Source of the DNA: Streptomyces griseochromogenes
Lineage (GTDB): Bacteria > Actinomycetota > Actinomycetes > Streptomycetales > Streptomycetaceae
Direction of reading: 5' to 3'
Assembly (NCBI RefSeq): GCF_001542625.1
Contig: NZ_CP016279.1
Span: 6,572,001 to 6,636,000, forward strand
DNA length: 64,000 nucleotides
Part shown: piece by piece, positions 54,901 through 62,447 of the stretch
How the letters are laid out: each line of letters begins with the position of its first letter
Numbering within the stretch: the first letter of the stretch is position 1
Position numbers and translations under genes: made by a program
The notes under the pieces: generated by a model
The model's database searches: none
The model's input: only the letters and a program-made list of their open reading frames with translations
What the model was told of the DNA's origin: nothing

Positions 54901-55078
54901 GGCCAGGCAGTTCGCGAAGGCTTTCTACAGCCGGTTCCTCGACGCCGGCCAGCCCCTGGGCCGGGCTTCACTCGCTGCCCGCCAGGCCATCCGGGACCGG
55001 GACGGCGACCCGAGCTGGCTCGCGTACGCGGTGTACGGCAGCCCAGCCGCCACGGCGACGATGAGAGGTCCTTCCTGA
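51956..55078 (+). CDS. ParA/MinD-like ATPase fused to CHAT protease
   Basis: A 1040-residue fusion. Residues 36-270 are a SIMIBI P-loop ATPase (Walker A SPNGNTGKTTTT with Lys50, though the signature first Lys of ParA is Asn; switch ILSDCATGVEGF-like VVLSDCATG; SRSESSIAATVDAL). Residues 275-555 are a Pro/Ser/Gly-rich, probably disordered linker. From 555 to about 720 a beta-sandwich-like region (TITVTAQGLRALGDLQQELT, YLGAVRCQISV). From 720 a CHAT domain with His901 (LLHFACHNAFSG) and Cys944 (VFFNACRSAGE), then AGAFIGTLWPVRSD. ATG 51956 has GGAGGAGG five bases upstream; the in-frame GTG at 51872 has none. Such a fusion implies NTP-dependent localisation or activation of a caspase-like protease. 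Confidence 0.85.
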   Translation: MPAKGRRWWRAGRASTGYDAHDHGEAVRTPLPAGTTHVVAIVSPNGNTGKTTTTAALGAILASERDDPIIAVDANDGMLGRYAPANGTGASLRALAARLPESGLDIGQFTSRSPSGLDILADGAAATAPSEPLDAVSYSALLTALTSYGVVLSDCATGVEGFAAFVALTGADQQIFVSSRSESSIAATVDALAAYRYLADRSHVVLTGVRDSATMLDARDAAARLGGSCRSVVIVPFDEQLADGSGRALEGMRDATWEAYRELAAVVAAGFPRTKGRGAGQPVEDDDRGDGRRPVPGGPQQGNVTRSAGDGFDPSGRTAAELGSDHDDIFPQPSHEEQQYHAPNDAVPPTGSFSSTGGYPDPSAPEAASPQAANPDHHSRTSFDRPGPGSPPTTYEVTDAGLPRRSPTTASDTQNATWGVPSAASEGAADSGRRPTRDERRQPPASPSPHASAAQEQVRGRLTNLRRGIQQGRRAGTDANDPSGPQGEPDGADPPAGSAESRSRRPLGHGGWSGNSTSSSRGGEASVGPAMTPPPARPQPGAGMPSAASAHGGDELSAPHHLIAELAEQAAPNREVPLHVRIAREPGHGEGSVRMRSFPLPEEGARLTITVTAQGLRALGDLQQELTVYPGRDSDVLYFGLRTVDSGLHQVTVRAFHKGTYLGAVRCQISVTEGGVTRDGPRRHALLPGIAFEPGEATLQVHRNAEDGSFSFQLLSETCYPPEQFRFRGGDPRQAAEQIYAQLREAARRAGRGTPADVAGLRSRLRNQGVQLWSAAVPEAVQRQFWEQADRITSFTVLGEHDFVPWELLYPLDAHHDNGFLAEWLPVVRRVFRQDRVHHIALPGAAFVMPPGSPQEAGQEIAELRTSLGPGVADAGLLTKCAELTTLIERGHAGLLHFACHNAFSGSGSRVTMADGHFEPIDLATAAQTHSLRAHHPLVFFNACRSAGEIDWFSSALGWAPQFLRAGAGAFIGTLWPVRSDSARQFAKAFYSRFLDAGQPLGRASLAARQAIRDRDGDPSWLAYAVYGSPAATATMRGPS

Positions 55079-55112
55079 CCCACGAACGGTGACAGCGAGG
55101 CGACACGCGGTT

Positions 55113-56271
55113 TCACGCCGGGATGCCGTCGAACTGCCGTACCCAGTACGGTGCTTGGCCGACGACTCCGTTCCACTGGGACACGATCAGGGTCAGCGAG
55201 TTCGCGCTCGCGCTGCCCGGATGGATGTAGCCGCCGTAGAGGTTGGGCACCGTGAGGGCGGTGATCCGCGGGACGGGGACGCTCCACACGGCGTCGGGCC
55301 GCGGCGCGGTGCGGGTGCAGATCGCGCCCATGTCGACGTCGAAGTAGCTCATGCAGTAGGTGTCGCCGATCCGCTTGACGGAGAACTCACCGGTGTTGTG
55401 CCCGGTCAGGATCACCGACGGGGGCGCCGCGGTGGTCCACTGCCAGGAGCCGTCGAGGTACGCCCAGTTCTGCTGGGCACCGAAGTTGCCGTCACGGAAG
55501 TCGCCCGGCTGGATCCGGAACAGCTGGATGGCTCCTCCGTCGGCGGTGTTCCTGTGGGTGCCGTTCCAGCGCTTGGAGAAGATGTAGAGCCAGCCGTCGG
55601 GGTCGATACCGGCGAACGACCACATGCCGTACAGGGACTGGTTCGTGCCCTGGGTGTCGCCGGGCCAGTGGTAGTCGTAGTCGGTCCAGGTCACCCCGTG
55701 GTCGTCGGAGTAGGCGACGCCGGACATCAGCGAGCCGTCGTAGCCGGCGGGCGGCTCCCAGGTGGCCACGGAGGTGTACTGGATGTAGGTGCGGCCCCCG
55801 AACTCGATGCAGTCGTTGGGGATGCGGCTCACCTCGTAGCCGTGACCGTTGTCCGCTCGCGTCCGGTAGTCGAAGAGTTGGCCGGCATGGCCGCCGGTCG
55901 GCATCGCCCAGGTGAACGAGATCGGTGTCGCGCCGGACGCGTCGAAGCGGTCCTGGGCCAGCATCACCGGGGAGCCCATGTAGTCGCCGCCCTGCTGCAT
56001 CCCCGTCCAGGAGTCGCCGAAGACGTAGCCCCAACTGCCGTCGTGCTCCCGGTAGTACGGGATGCCGAGGTCGCCGGAGCCGAGGCCTTGCCGGCTCGCC
56101 GAGTCGCCCGGCTGGTCGCACAGCGCGGTGCCGTTCTGCCCGGCGGCGGCCGCGGGCGTGGCGCCCAGCAGTCCGGCTCCGGCGAGCGTGACGCCCAGGC
56201 CCATGCCCGTCTTGAGCAGGGAACGGCGACTCGGGCCGGAGGGGGCGCGGGAGGCGAGAGGGGACGGACAT
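55113..56271 (-). CDS. Secreted DUF4185 protein with a Tat-like leader; probable frameshift near the start
   Basis: The main frame (about 375 residues) begins with a Tat-type signal SRRSLLKTGMGLGVTLAG, followed by a five-bladed-propeller-like DUF4185 domain (GSWGYVFGDSWTGMQ, SGVAYSDDHGVTWTDYDY, YIFSKRWNGTHRN, GHNTGEFSVKRIG, YGGYIHPGS). Related proteins are secreted glycosidase-like or sugar-binding. There is no start codon in this frame near the signal; the ATG with a good GGAGG site (first base 56271) is in another frame that reads SVPSRLPRPLRPESPFP. A one-base indel in the G runs at 56236-56263 would join them. Either a sequencing error or a real disabling frameshift. Confidence 0.75.
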
Positions 56272-56415
56272 GTGATCGATCCTCCGGATGTGGTCGGTGT
56301 TTCCGGATGTGGCCGCAGTTCTCGGATGCGGTCGGTGCGTCCGGGAGCGGTCGGTGTTCCGGTACCGGACGCTAGGAGCGGCCGATGAAATCGTCGTGAA
56401 ACCCGGCTTCTTGTG

Positions 56416-57096
56416 TCAGTCGTCCGGCATGTCGGTCCTCGCGCGGCCTGCCAGGTGCTCGGCCAGCGCGTGGAAGACGAAGGGATTCGGGATCCCGGAG
56501 GCCAGGGATCCCCAGACCTCCCACCGCCCCCCGACGCGGACGGCGGCGGAACCGTTGCGGATCTCGATCCGCTCGATCTGCGGCCAGCGCAGGGACACCC
56601 GTCCGGAGCCGATCCCGTCCTTGGTGATCCAGACCGGGCCGAAGGTGAGCCGCGCGCCCCGGGCCAGCGCCGCCAGCGCGCGCGGTACCTGGGCCTCGGT
56701 GACAGCGCGACGGATCTCGGGCACCCACACCTGTGGGTGCCCGAAGGCGCCGCCGCGCAGCACGATCCACTCGCCGTCGATGTCCGTGAGCACGCAGGCA
56801 CGGGTGATGCCCCGGGTGGACAGAACTCTGCGCCGACGCACCACGGTGGTGTCGTAGCGGATGACGTGGATCCGCCCGTCGAGGGCCACCGTCACCCCGT
56901 GCTCGTAGAAGTCCAGCCGTGCCCCCGCGCTCGTGCCCTTCCCGCCGCCGGAACGCCGCCGGCGGCGCACGCCCGGCACCGTGGCCGGGGCTCGGTAGGT
57001 GGCGCGTCGTCTGCCCAGCCGTGCCCGCCCCGCGGCTTCGGAGACTCTCGCCAGCAGCAGCTCCTCCTCGCGGTCCTGGGACATTCCCTGGGTCAC
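56416..57096 (-). CDS. DUF6585-like cytoplasmic protein
   Basis: A 226-residue protein starting at GTG 57096, overlapping the stop of the upstream regulator gene (GTGA). The first 55 residues are Arg-rich; then two PH-like beta modules (ARLDFYEHGVTVALDGRIHV and IRYDTTVVRRRR, then ITKDGIGSGRVSLRWPQIER and IEIRNGSAAVRVGG). It resembles the DUF6585 family common in Streptomyces (from memory). Function unknown; tightly coupled to a LuxR-SARP regulator, so may act with it. Confidence 0.7.
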   Translation of the reverse strand: MTQGMSQDREEELLLARVSEAAGRARLGRRRATYRAPATVPGVRRRRRSGGGKGTSAGARLDFYEHGVTVALDGRIHVIRYDTTVVRRRRVLSTRGITRACVLTDIDGEWIVLRGGAFGHPQVWVPEIRRAVTEAQVPRALAALARGARLTFGPVWITKDGIGSGRVSLRWPQIERIEIRNGSAAVRVGGRWEVWGSLASGIPNPFVFHALAEHLAGRARTDMPDD

Positions 57097-58181
57097 GCCA
57101 CATCCGCCCGGCCGAGACCGGGACCCGCGGCGCCGCGCCGCAGGATCTCCCACCGTGCCCGGCGCAGCCGTTCCCCCGGCGCCACCCCCAGGTCGTCGGC
57201 GAGCCGCCGGCGGGCCCGGTCGAAGACGGCCAGCGCCTCGGCCCGCCGGTCCCCGCGCTCCAGCGCGCGCATCAGCAGCGCGGCGACCGGTTCGTTCAGC
57301 GGCTGCTCCAGAGCCAGGGCGGACAGTTCCGCGATCGTCTCGGCGACGCGGCCGAGCCTCAACTGCCAGGTGGCCTTGCGCTGTACGAGGGTGACTCTGC
57401 GTTCGACGAGACGCAGCCGCTCCAACTCGGCCAACGGCCCCGGCAGTCCGGCGAGCGGCTCACCCCGGAAAAGATCCAGCGCCCGGGCACACAGCCGCAC
57501 CGCCTCGGACAATTCCCCGGCTCGCTCGGCGGCCCCGGCCGCGGTGACGAGGTCCTCCACGCACGCGACGTCCACCTCGACCACACCGCGGACCAGCCGG
57601 TAGCCGTACCGGTCGTGCCGGATCACCGAGTCCGGGCAGTCTCCGAGACGCAGGTTCTTGCGCAGCCGGTACACATACACCGGTACGACGTTCCCGCCCG
57701 GCGACTCCATTCCCCAGACGCCGTCCAGCAGTTCCTGCCTGCTGACCGACCGGTCCGGGCTGAGCGCCATCGCCGCCAGCACGGCCTGCTGCCGGACCGG
57801 GCCGATGTCCACGGGCCGCCCGGCCCGCCAGGCCAGGACCGGTCCCAGCACGGAGATCCGCAGCCAGGGGTCGGGGGCCGGGCCGGTACGTTGCCGGGCG
57901 CCGAGCGGCGACGCCGCGCCCGCCGCCGTCCGGCGCGGGCCCTGGCCCGGCACGACCAGACCGCAGTCGAAGGCGTGCACGATGGCGGCGGCCCGGTCGC
58001 GCAGCCCCAACTTCGTCAGGACGTGCCCCAGATGTCCGGCCACCACGTGCTCGGGCAGTGTGAGGGCGTCGGCGATCTCGGCGTCCGCGAGGCCGCACCC
58101 CAGTGCGTAGAGCACCTCGCGTTCGCGAGCGGTGAGGGCGGCGACGCCCGGATGTCCCTGGTAGGGGGTCGTCGAAAGCAT
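57093..58181 (-). CDS. Unusual regulator: LuxR-type HTH fused to SARP (winged helix plus BTAD)
   Basis: A 362-residue protein. Residues 14-75 are a NarL/LuxR helix-turn-helix (LTAREREVLYALGCGLADAE, GHLGHVLTKLGLRDRAAAIV); 105-185 an OmpR-like winged helix (RISVLGPVLAWRAG, NVVPVYVYRLRKNLRLGD, GYRLVRG); 190-345 a bacterial transcriptional activation domain of helices (LCARALDLFRGEPLAGLPG). SARPs normally begin with the winged helix; adding a LuxR HTH gives two DNA-binding modules. Start ATG 58181 chosen since a perfect operator lies upstream (58227-58246); starts 58223 and 58235 would fall in it. Divergent from an XRE-NACHT gene; downstream gene is coupled by GTGA. Confidence 0.88.
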   Translation of the reverse strand: MLSTTPYQGHPGVAALTAREREVLYALGCGLADAEIADALTLPEHVVAGHLGHVLTKLGLRDRAAAIVHAFDCGLVVPGQGPRRTAAGAASPLGARQRTGPAPDPWLRISVLGPVLAWRAGRPVDIGPVRQQAVLAAMALSPDRSVSRQELLDGVWGMESPGGNVVPVYVYRLRKNLRLGDCPDSVIRHDRYGYRLVRGVVEVDVACVEDLVTAAGAAERAGELSEAVRLCARALDLFRGEPLAGLPGPLAELERLRLVERRVTLVQRKATWQLRLGRVAETIAELSALALEQPLNEPVAALLMRALERGDRRAEALAVFDRARRRLADDLGVAPGERLRRARWEILRRGAAGPGLGRADVA

Positions 58182-58226
58182 GCTGCGACGGTGGCCCGGG
58201 TGGAGGAAACGTGGACAGGCCATTGA

Positions 58227-58246
58227 ACCGGTCATATGTGACCGGT
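58227..58246. promoter_or_regulatory. Perfect operator between LuxR-SARP and NACHT genes
   Basis: ACCGGTCA-TATG-TGACCGGT, 8-bp perfect arms. It lies 46-65 bases upstream of the regulator start (58181) and 62-81 bases upstream of the NACHT start (58308), an ideal place to co-regulate both. Confidence 0.75.
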
Positions 58247-58307
58247 GGCCGCGCTAGAGTCTCCCACCTGCGAAAACTCGATATTTCAGGGGGAAGGTCC
58301 GTGACTT

Positions 58308-60713
58308 GTGGCCAGTGAGTTCGGCGCCGTCCTGCGACGGCTGAGAGACCGGGCGGGGCTGACCCAGGAGGAGCTGGAACGGCGTTCCGGGGTGAGTGTG
58401 AGCACCATCCGCGGACTGGAGACCGGCAAGCGCTCCAATCCTCGTATGAGTACGGTGGAGCAGCTCGCCGACGGTCTGGCGCTGCGGCCCGAGCAGCGCG
58501 AGGAGTTGCTGATCGCCGCCGGGCTGCTCGATCCATTACGGCCCCGTCCGGCGGTGTCCGATCCGCCGGTATCCGATCCGCCGGTATCCGATCCACCCGC
58601 GGCCGATACGGCACGGCCCGTTCCGGAGCAGCCCGAGCCCGCTGACGATCCAGCCGCCGACCCCACGGCCGAGCAACTCGCCAAGCTGGTGGCCGCCCGC
58701 TGGCAGCGCGAGGAGGAACAACGACAGGTCCAGGACCCGTTCCCCTTGCCGGTCCGGTGGCAGACCGCCTCCGATGCCCTGACCGACCACTGGTCCAACA
58801 TTCTCCGGCTCCCCCCGAAGGTCAAGGCCGACCCCCTCGACCTGGACGGCCGGCTGGACGAGATCACCGACGTGTACCGGCGCATCCCGTCCGGGCGTCT
58901 GGTGGTCCTGGGCAGATCCGGCTCGGGAAAGACGATCCTGGCCCTGCGCTTCGTCCTGGACCACCTGGCGACACGCAAACAAACGGAACCCGTTCCGGTG
59001 ATCTTCAGCATCGGCGCGTGGAACCCCACCGCCATCACCCTGCGCGACTGGCTGGCCGCCCAGCTGACGCGTGACCACCCCGGCTACGCCGCACGCGGCC
59101 CCGACGGGGAGAGCCTGGCCTCCCAACTGGTCGAGTCCGGCCGCATCCTGCCCGTCCTGGACGGCTTCGACGAGATCGCCGCCGGCCTGCGCCGCCCCGC
59201 GCTGGAGGCCATCAACGCCACCACGCTCCCCCTCGTGCTCACCAGCCGCCCCGCCGAATACGCCGCCGCGGTCGCCGAAACCGACGTACTGACCTCGGCC
59301 GCCGCGATAGAGCTCACCGACCTCACCCTCGACGACCTCGACGACTATCTGCCTCGTACCACCCGCAAGTCCGGCCGCGCGAACCCCGCCGCGAACGCCT
59401 GGGAACCGGTACTCGCCGCACTGCGCGAGCAGTCGCCGCACCGGCAGGCGTCCCCGCTCGCCGCGGTCCTCGCGACCCCGCTGATGGTCGCGCTCGCCCG
59501 CACCATCTACAGCGACACCCCCGAGCACGACCCGGCCTCGCTCCTGGACGACGAACGTTTCGCCAGCCCCGAGGAGTTGGAGGACCACCTCCTCGACAAC
59601 TTCATCCCCACCGTCTACCGCCGCCGGCTGCCGCAGTCCCAGGGTGCCGCGCCACACTCCGCCATCGCCCCCGAACGCGCCCGCCGCTGGCTCGGCCACC
59701 TCGCCCACCACCTCAGCCGTCTGGAGACCCCCGACCTGGCCTGGTGGCGGCTGGGCAGCAGCCTGCGCCGCTCCACCCGCACCCTGGTCACCGTACTTGT
59801 GACGGGACTGGTCATCGGTCTCGTCGACGGCGCCGTCGGCCTCGCCTTCAACGGCGTGCTCGCGGGCGCGATCCTGGACGCGACGGCCGTCGGACTCCTG
59901 TCCGGAGTCCTGTTCGGGCTCGCGCACTGGCTCACGTTCACGGTCAAGAACGTGCCCGTGACGCCGGCCATCGTGCGTCTGCGCATCCGCGGCAGGCCGG
60001 GGGCCCTCCAGTGGAGGGCCGGCCCCCGACTGGTGATCGGCACGTCGGGCGGGGCGCTCTTCGGCTTCGGCTACGGATTCGTGGTCGGCATCATCAGTTC
60101 GTACGCCTGGCACGCCGGACCGTCGACGGCACTGCACATCGCCCTCATCGACGGGATCTTCTTCGGCCTGGTCTTCGGCGGCGCCGCCGGGCTCACCTTC
60201 TGCCTCCTCGGCCTGCTCGAAACCCCGCTCGACATCAGCTCCGTGGTCAACCCGCGCAGCCTCCTGCACACCAACCGCCGAGCCGTCACCACCCAGCTGC
60301 TCGTCTGGGCACCCGCTTTCGGGACGATCGTCGGGGGCGGTGCCGGAGCGGCGGCCGGCCTTCTGCAGGGGCTGCTCGGTCCGCTCATCTGGGACAGCAC
60401 GTCCGGACTCGTTCTCGGCATCATCAGCGGACTCGGCGGTGCTCTCGGCTACACCCTCACCCTGACCGCCTGGGGCCAGTGGGCCGTACTCACCCGGATC
60501 TGGCTGCCGTTGACCGGGCGCCTGCCCTGGGCCGTCATGGCCTTCCTGGAGGACGCCTACCAGCGCGGCGTGCTGCGCCAGGCCGGCGCGGTCTACCAGT
60601 TCCGCCACGCCCGCCTGCAGCATCACCTCGCCGGTATCCACCGAACCCGGGTGTCACGGCGATTTCATCGCTCCTCCCTAGCGTCCGGAACACGCGTCAG
60701 GCCGAAGGCGTGA
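58308..60713 (+). CDS. XRE-HTH / NACHT-type NTPase with C-terminal membrane domain
   Basis: An 801-residue protein: XRE helix-turn-helix (5-75; FGAVLRRLRDRAGLTQEELE), a Pro-rich linker with three SDPPV repeats, then a NACHT P-loop domain (Walker A GRSGSGKT, Lys208; Walker B LPVLDGFDEIA near 285; VLTSRPAEY sensor), helical region (DYLPRTT...), and from about residue 495 five or more membrane helices in two halves with GLVIGLVDGAVGLAFN, GLVFGGAAGLTFCLL, ending with an EDAYQRGVLRQAGAVYQFRH winged-helix-like HR element typical of NACHT proteins. Likely a membrane-associated signalling NTPase with direct DNA binding. GTG start 58308 preceded by GGGGGAAGG. Confidence 0.9.
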   Translation: MASEFGAVLRRLRDRAGLTQEELERRSGVSVSTIRGLETGKRSNPRMSTVEQLADGLALRPEQREELLIAAGLLDPLRPRPAVSDPPVSDPPVSDPPAADTARPVPEQPEPADDPAADPTAEQLAKLVAARWQREEEQRQVQDPFPLPVRWQTASDALTDHWSNILRLPPKVKADPLDLDGRLDEITDVYRRIPSGRLVVLGRSGSGKTILALRFVLDHLATRKQTEPVPVIFSIGAWNPTAITLRDWLAAQLTRDHPGYAARGPDGESLASQLVESGRILPVLDGFDEIAAGLRRPALEAINATTLPLVLTSRPAEYAAAVAETDVLTSAAAIELTDLTLDDLDDYLPRTTRKSGRANPAANAWEPVLAALREQSPHRQASPLAAVLATPLMVALARTIYSDTPEHDPASLLDDERFASPEELEDHLLDNFIPTVYRRRLPQSQGAAPHSAIAPERARRWLGHLAHHLSRLETPDLAWWRLGSSLRRSTRTLVTVLVTGLVIGLVDGAVGLAFNGVLAGAILDATAVGLLSGVLFGLAHWLTFTVKNVPVTPAIVRLRIRGRPGALQWRAGPRLVIGTSGGALFGFGYGFVVGIISSYAWHAGPSTALHIALIDGIFFGLVFGGAAGLTFCLLGLLETPLDISSVVNPRSLLHTNRRAVTTQLLVWAPAFGTIVGGGAGAAAGLLQGLLGPLIWDSTSGLVLGIISGLGGALGYTLTLTAWGQWAVLTRIWLPLTGRLPWAVMAFLEDAYQRGVLRQAGAVYQFRHARLQHHLAGIHRTRVSRRFHRSSLASGTRVRPKA
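58552..58596. repeat. Three 15-bp tandem repeats in the NACHT gene linker
   Basis: Copies at 58552-58566, 58567-58581 and 58582-58596 (CGGTRTCCGATCCRC), nearly identical, encode PVSD-P repeats (SDPPV three times). Candidate for slippage-driven length variation. Confidence 0.9.
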
Positions 60714-60784
60714 GCGGATTCCGCCGACGCCCGACGCCGCCCAGTCCGTCACCACCGACCGAACAGGAACCCGGGGGAGCATCC

Positions 60785-61546
60785 ATGCCGATCAGCAACA
60801 GGCTCACACGCTGCGCCAGGACCGTCGCCCTGGCAGCGGCGGTCACGGCCGCCACGGCCGTCGCGCCCGCCGTCGCCCACGCCGATCCCGCCCACCACTA
60901 CTACATCGAGCTCGGCGGCACCGGCTCCAACGCGGACGCGCCCGCCTGCACCACCACGTACTACTACGCGAACCAGCACCTGGACGGCGGCATCGCCGTG
61001 CCGGTCTGCTACCCCGCCAGCGCCGGCCCCTGGCTCAACGGCCACAACGCGCCCGACCTGGGCGCGCCCAGCTACGACGGCAGCGTCGGACAGGGCTACC
61101 AGAACCTGCTTGCCGCCGCCGAGGACACGTACCACAAGGACCCGGGCGCACGCTTCACGATCGTCGGCTACTCCCAGGGCGCTCAGGCCGCAGACCAGTT
61201 GCTCGAAACCATCGCGACCGGCGGCACCGACATCCCGAAGGAACAGGTCGAGGGCAAGCTGTACGCCGACCCGAAGCAGCCCGACACCGGCCTGTGGGCC
61301 AAGGTTCCCAAGGGCCTGGGCATCCTCGGCTTCACCTCCGCCGGAGCCGGCCCCAAGGAGTTTTCCGGCATCCCCGTCGCGCGCTACTGCATCCACGGCG
61401 ACATGGCCTGCGACGCCACGACCCCCGTGTCCGCCTACAAGTTCTTCCTCACCGACACACACCGGCGCTACGCGGAGGACGGAAACGTGATGACCCAGAC
61501 CATCGCCCGCGACGGCGAGGACGGCGTCTTCTGGTACGACAACTGA
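60785..61546 (+). CDS. Secreted cutinase/PE-PPE-like alpha/beta hydrolase
   Basis: A 253-residue protein with signal peptide (1-33; cleavage near AHA-DP). Contains the alpha/beta-hydrolase nucleophile motif FTIVGYSQGAQAADQLL with Ser130, and a final YKFFLTDTHRRYAEDG region supplying Asp/His. The pattern resembles PE-PPE/cutinase-like serine hydrolases that act on esters or lipids. Two cysteine pairs. Substrate unknown. A strong terminator follows. Confidence 0.82.
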   Translation: MPISNRLTRCARTVALAAAVTAATAVAPAVAHADPAHHYYIELGGTGSNADAPACTTTYYYANQHLDGGIAVPVCYPASAGPWLNGHNAPDLGAPSYDGSVGQGYQNLLAAAEDTYHKDPGARFTIVGYSQGAQAADQLLETIATGGTDIPKEQVEGKLYADPKQPDTGLWAKVPKGLGILGFTSAGAGPKEFSGIPVARYCIHGDMACDATTPVSAYKFFLTDTHRRYAEDGNVMTQTIARDGEDGVFWYDN

Positions 61547-61564
61547 CCCCGGCCATCTGAGAAG

Positions 61565-61593
61565 GCCCAGGTCAGAATGGCTCTGACCTGGGC
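61565..61593 (+). terminator. Strong terminator after the cutinase-like gene
   Basis: GCCCAGGTCAGA (61565-61576) and TCTGACCTGGGC (61582-61593), perfect 12-bp stem, 5-base loop, followed by TTT. Confidence 0.92.
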
Positions 61594-61615
61594 TTTGCCG
61601 CGCTAAGGACATGGT

Positions 61616-62193
61616 GTGCATTCGACAGGCCGCGCCACGCTCGGGCACCGCCGACCGCCCGGCATCGACACCCTGCACCACACGGGGAATCGCGGCCTCG
61701 ACGCCATCAGCGATCCCCGCCACCGCGCCATGGTCGCGAGTGTGCTGTCCTCCGGTCTCGTCGACGGGATGATCGCCCTCGTCGACTCCTTCGACCCGCC
61801 CGTCGATCTCACGCAGGCCCGCGTCGACGCCGACGTGCCGGCGGCCGAGTTGGCGGCCTTCGGCGTCACCGTCCCCGCCGCCACAGTCGACAACATCACG
61901 CTGATGCGGGCCCTCATGGTACCCGTCGACGACGACGCGCTCGCCCTCGCCGTCGACCGCGTCTGGGTCTTCACGACCAACACCGACGACGTGTGCCGGC
62001 CGCCTACCACCGCATCCTGGACATCGCCACCGACGAGCAGCGCCCCCACCTCGACCGGTACATGACCGCCTTCGCGTACTGGCACTTCCGCCGCAGTCGC
62101 TACCGCTGGCACGACGTCTATCCCGGTCCGACGCCGATCGACACGGGCTTCACAGCACAGTCTTCCTGCGCCGGTAGTACACGACCGTCGTAG
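61616..62193 (+). pseudogene. Frameshifted relic of an unrecognised gene
   Basis: The first frame (61616 to about 61990) has protein-like residues (GLDAISDPRHRAMVASVLSS, AAFGVTVPAATVDNITLMRA, DRVWVFTTNTDD); after about 61990 the coherent sequence continues in another frame (AAYHRILDIATDEQRPHLDRY, MTAFAYWHFRRSRYRWHDVY) to near 62125, with no similarity recognised by name. The switch suggests a frameshift. The last bases overlap the next relic on the other strand. Not recognised as a family. Confidence 0.45.
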
Positions 62194-62380
62194 CCGCCAG
62201 CAGGGGCGCCCAGGCCAGCAGCGGGAGGTATCACACCCCCTGCGCGGCCACCGGGAGCCCGGCGACCTGGGCGATCCGCCACAGGCCGGACGGCACGGTG
62301 ACAAGTGGCACCGTGTGGGCGGCGAGGACAGCCCAACGGGGAACATCGGGCAGCGCGTCGATCTTGAACATGCGTTCCAT
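62150..62380 (-). pseudogene. Small membrane-protein gene collapsed by an internal deletion
   Basis: ATG (first base 62380) begins MERMFKIDALPDVPRWAVLA, through PLVTVPSGLWRIAQVAG, then the frame hits TGA (62231-62233). In the same frame it continues YLPLLAWAPLLAATTVVYYR and ends RRKTVL with TGA at 62150. These are the first and last membrane regions of a family of four-helix Streptomyces membrane proteins (PSGLWR and YYRRR motifs); the middle is gone. Confidence 0.7.
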
Positions 62381-62447
62381 CGTGCTCACGCGGAGATGCC
62401 CGCACTTCGGCGCACAGAATGACGGCCTCCCCATACGGGGGACGAGC

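Noticed and set aside
61603..62346. 247-residue minus-strand open frame
   Set aside because: Composition and lack of motifs indicate a shadow of the plus-strand relic.
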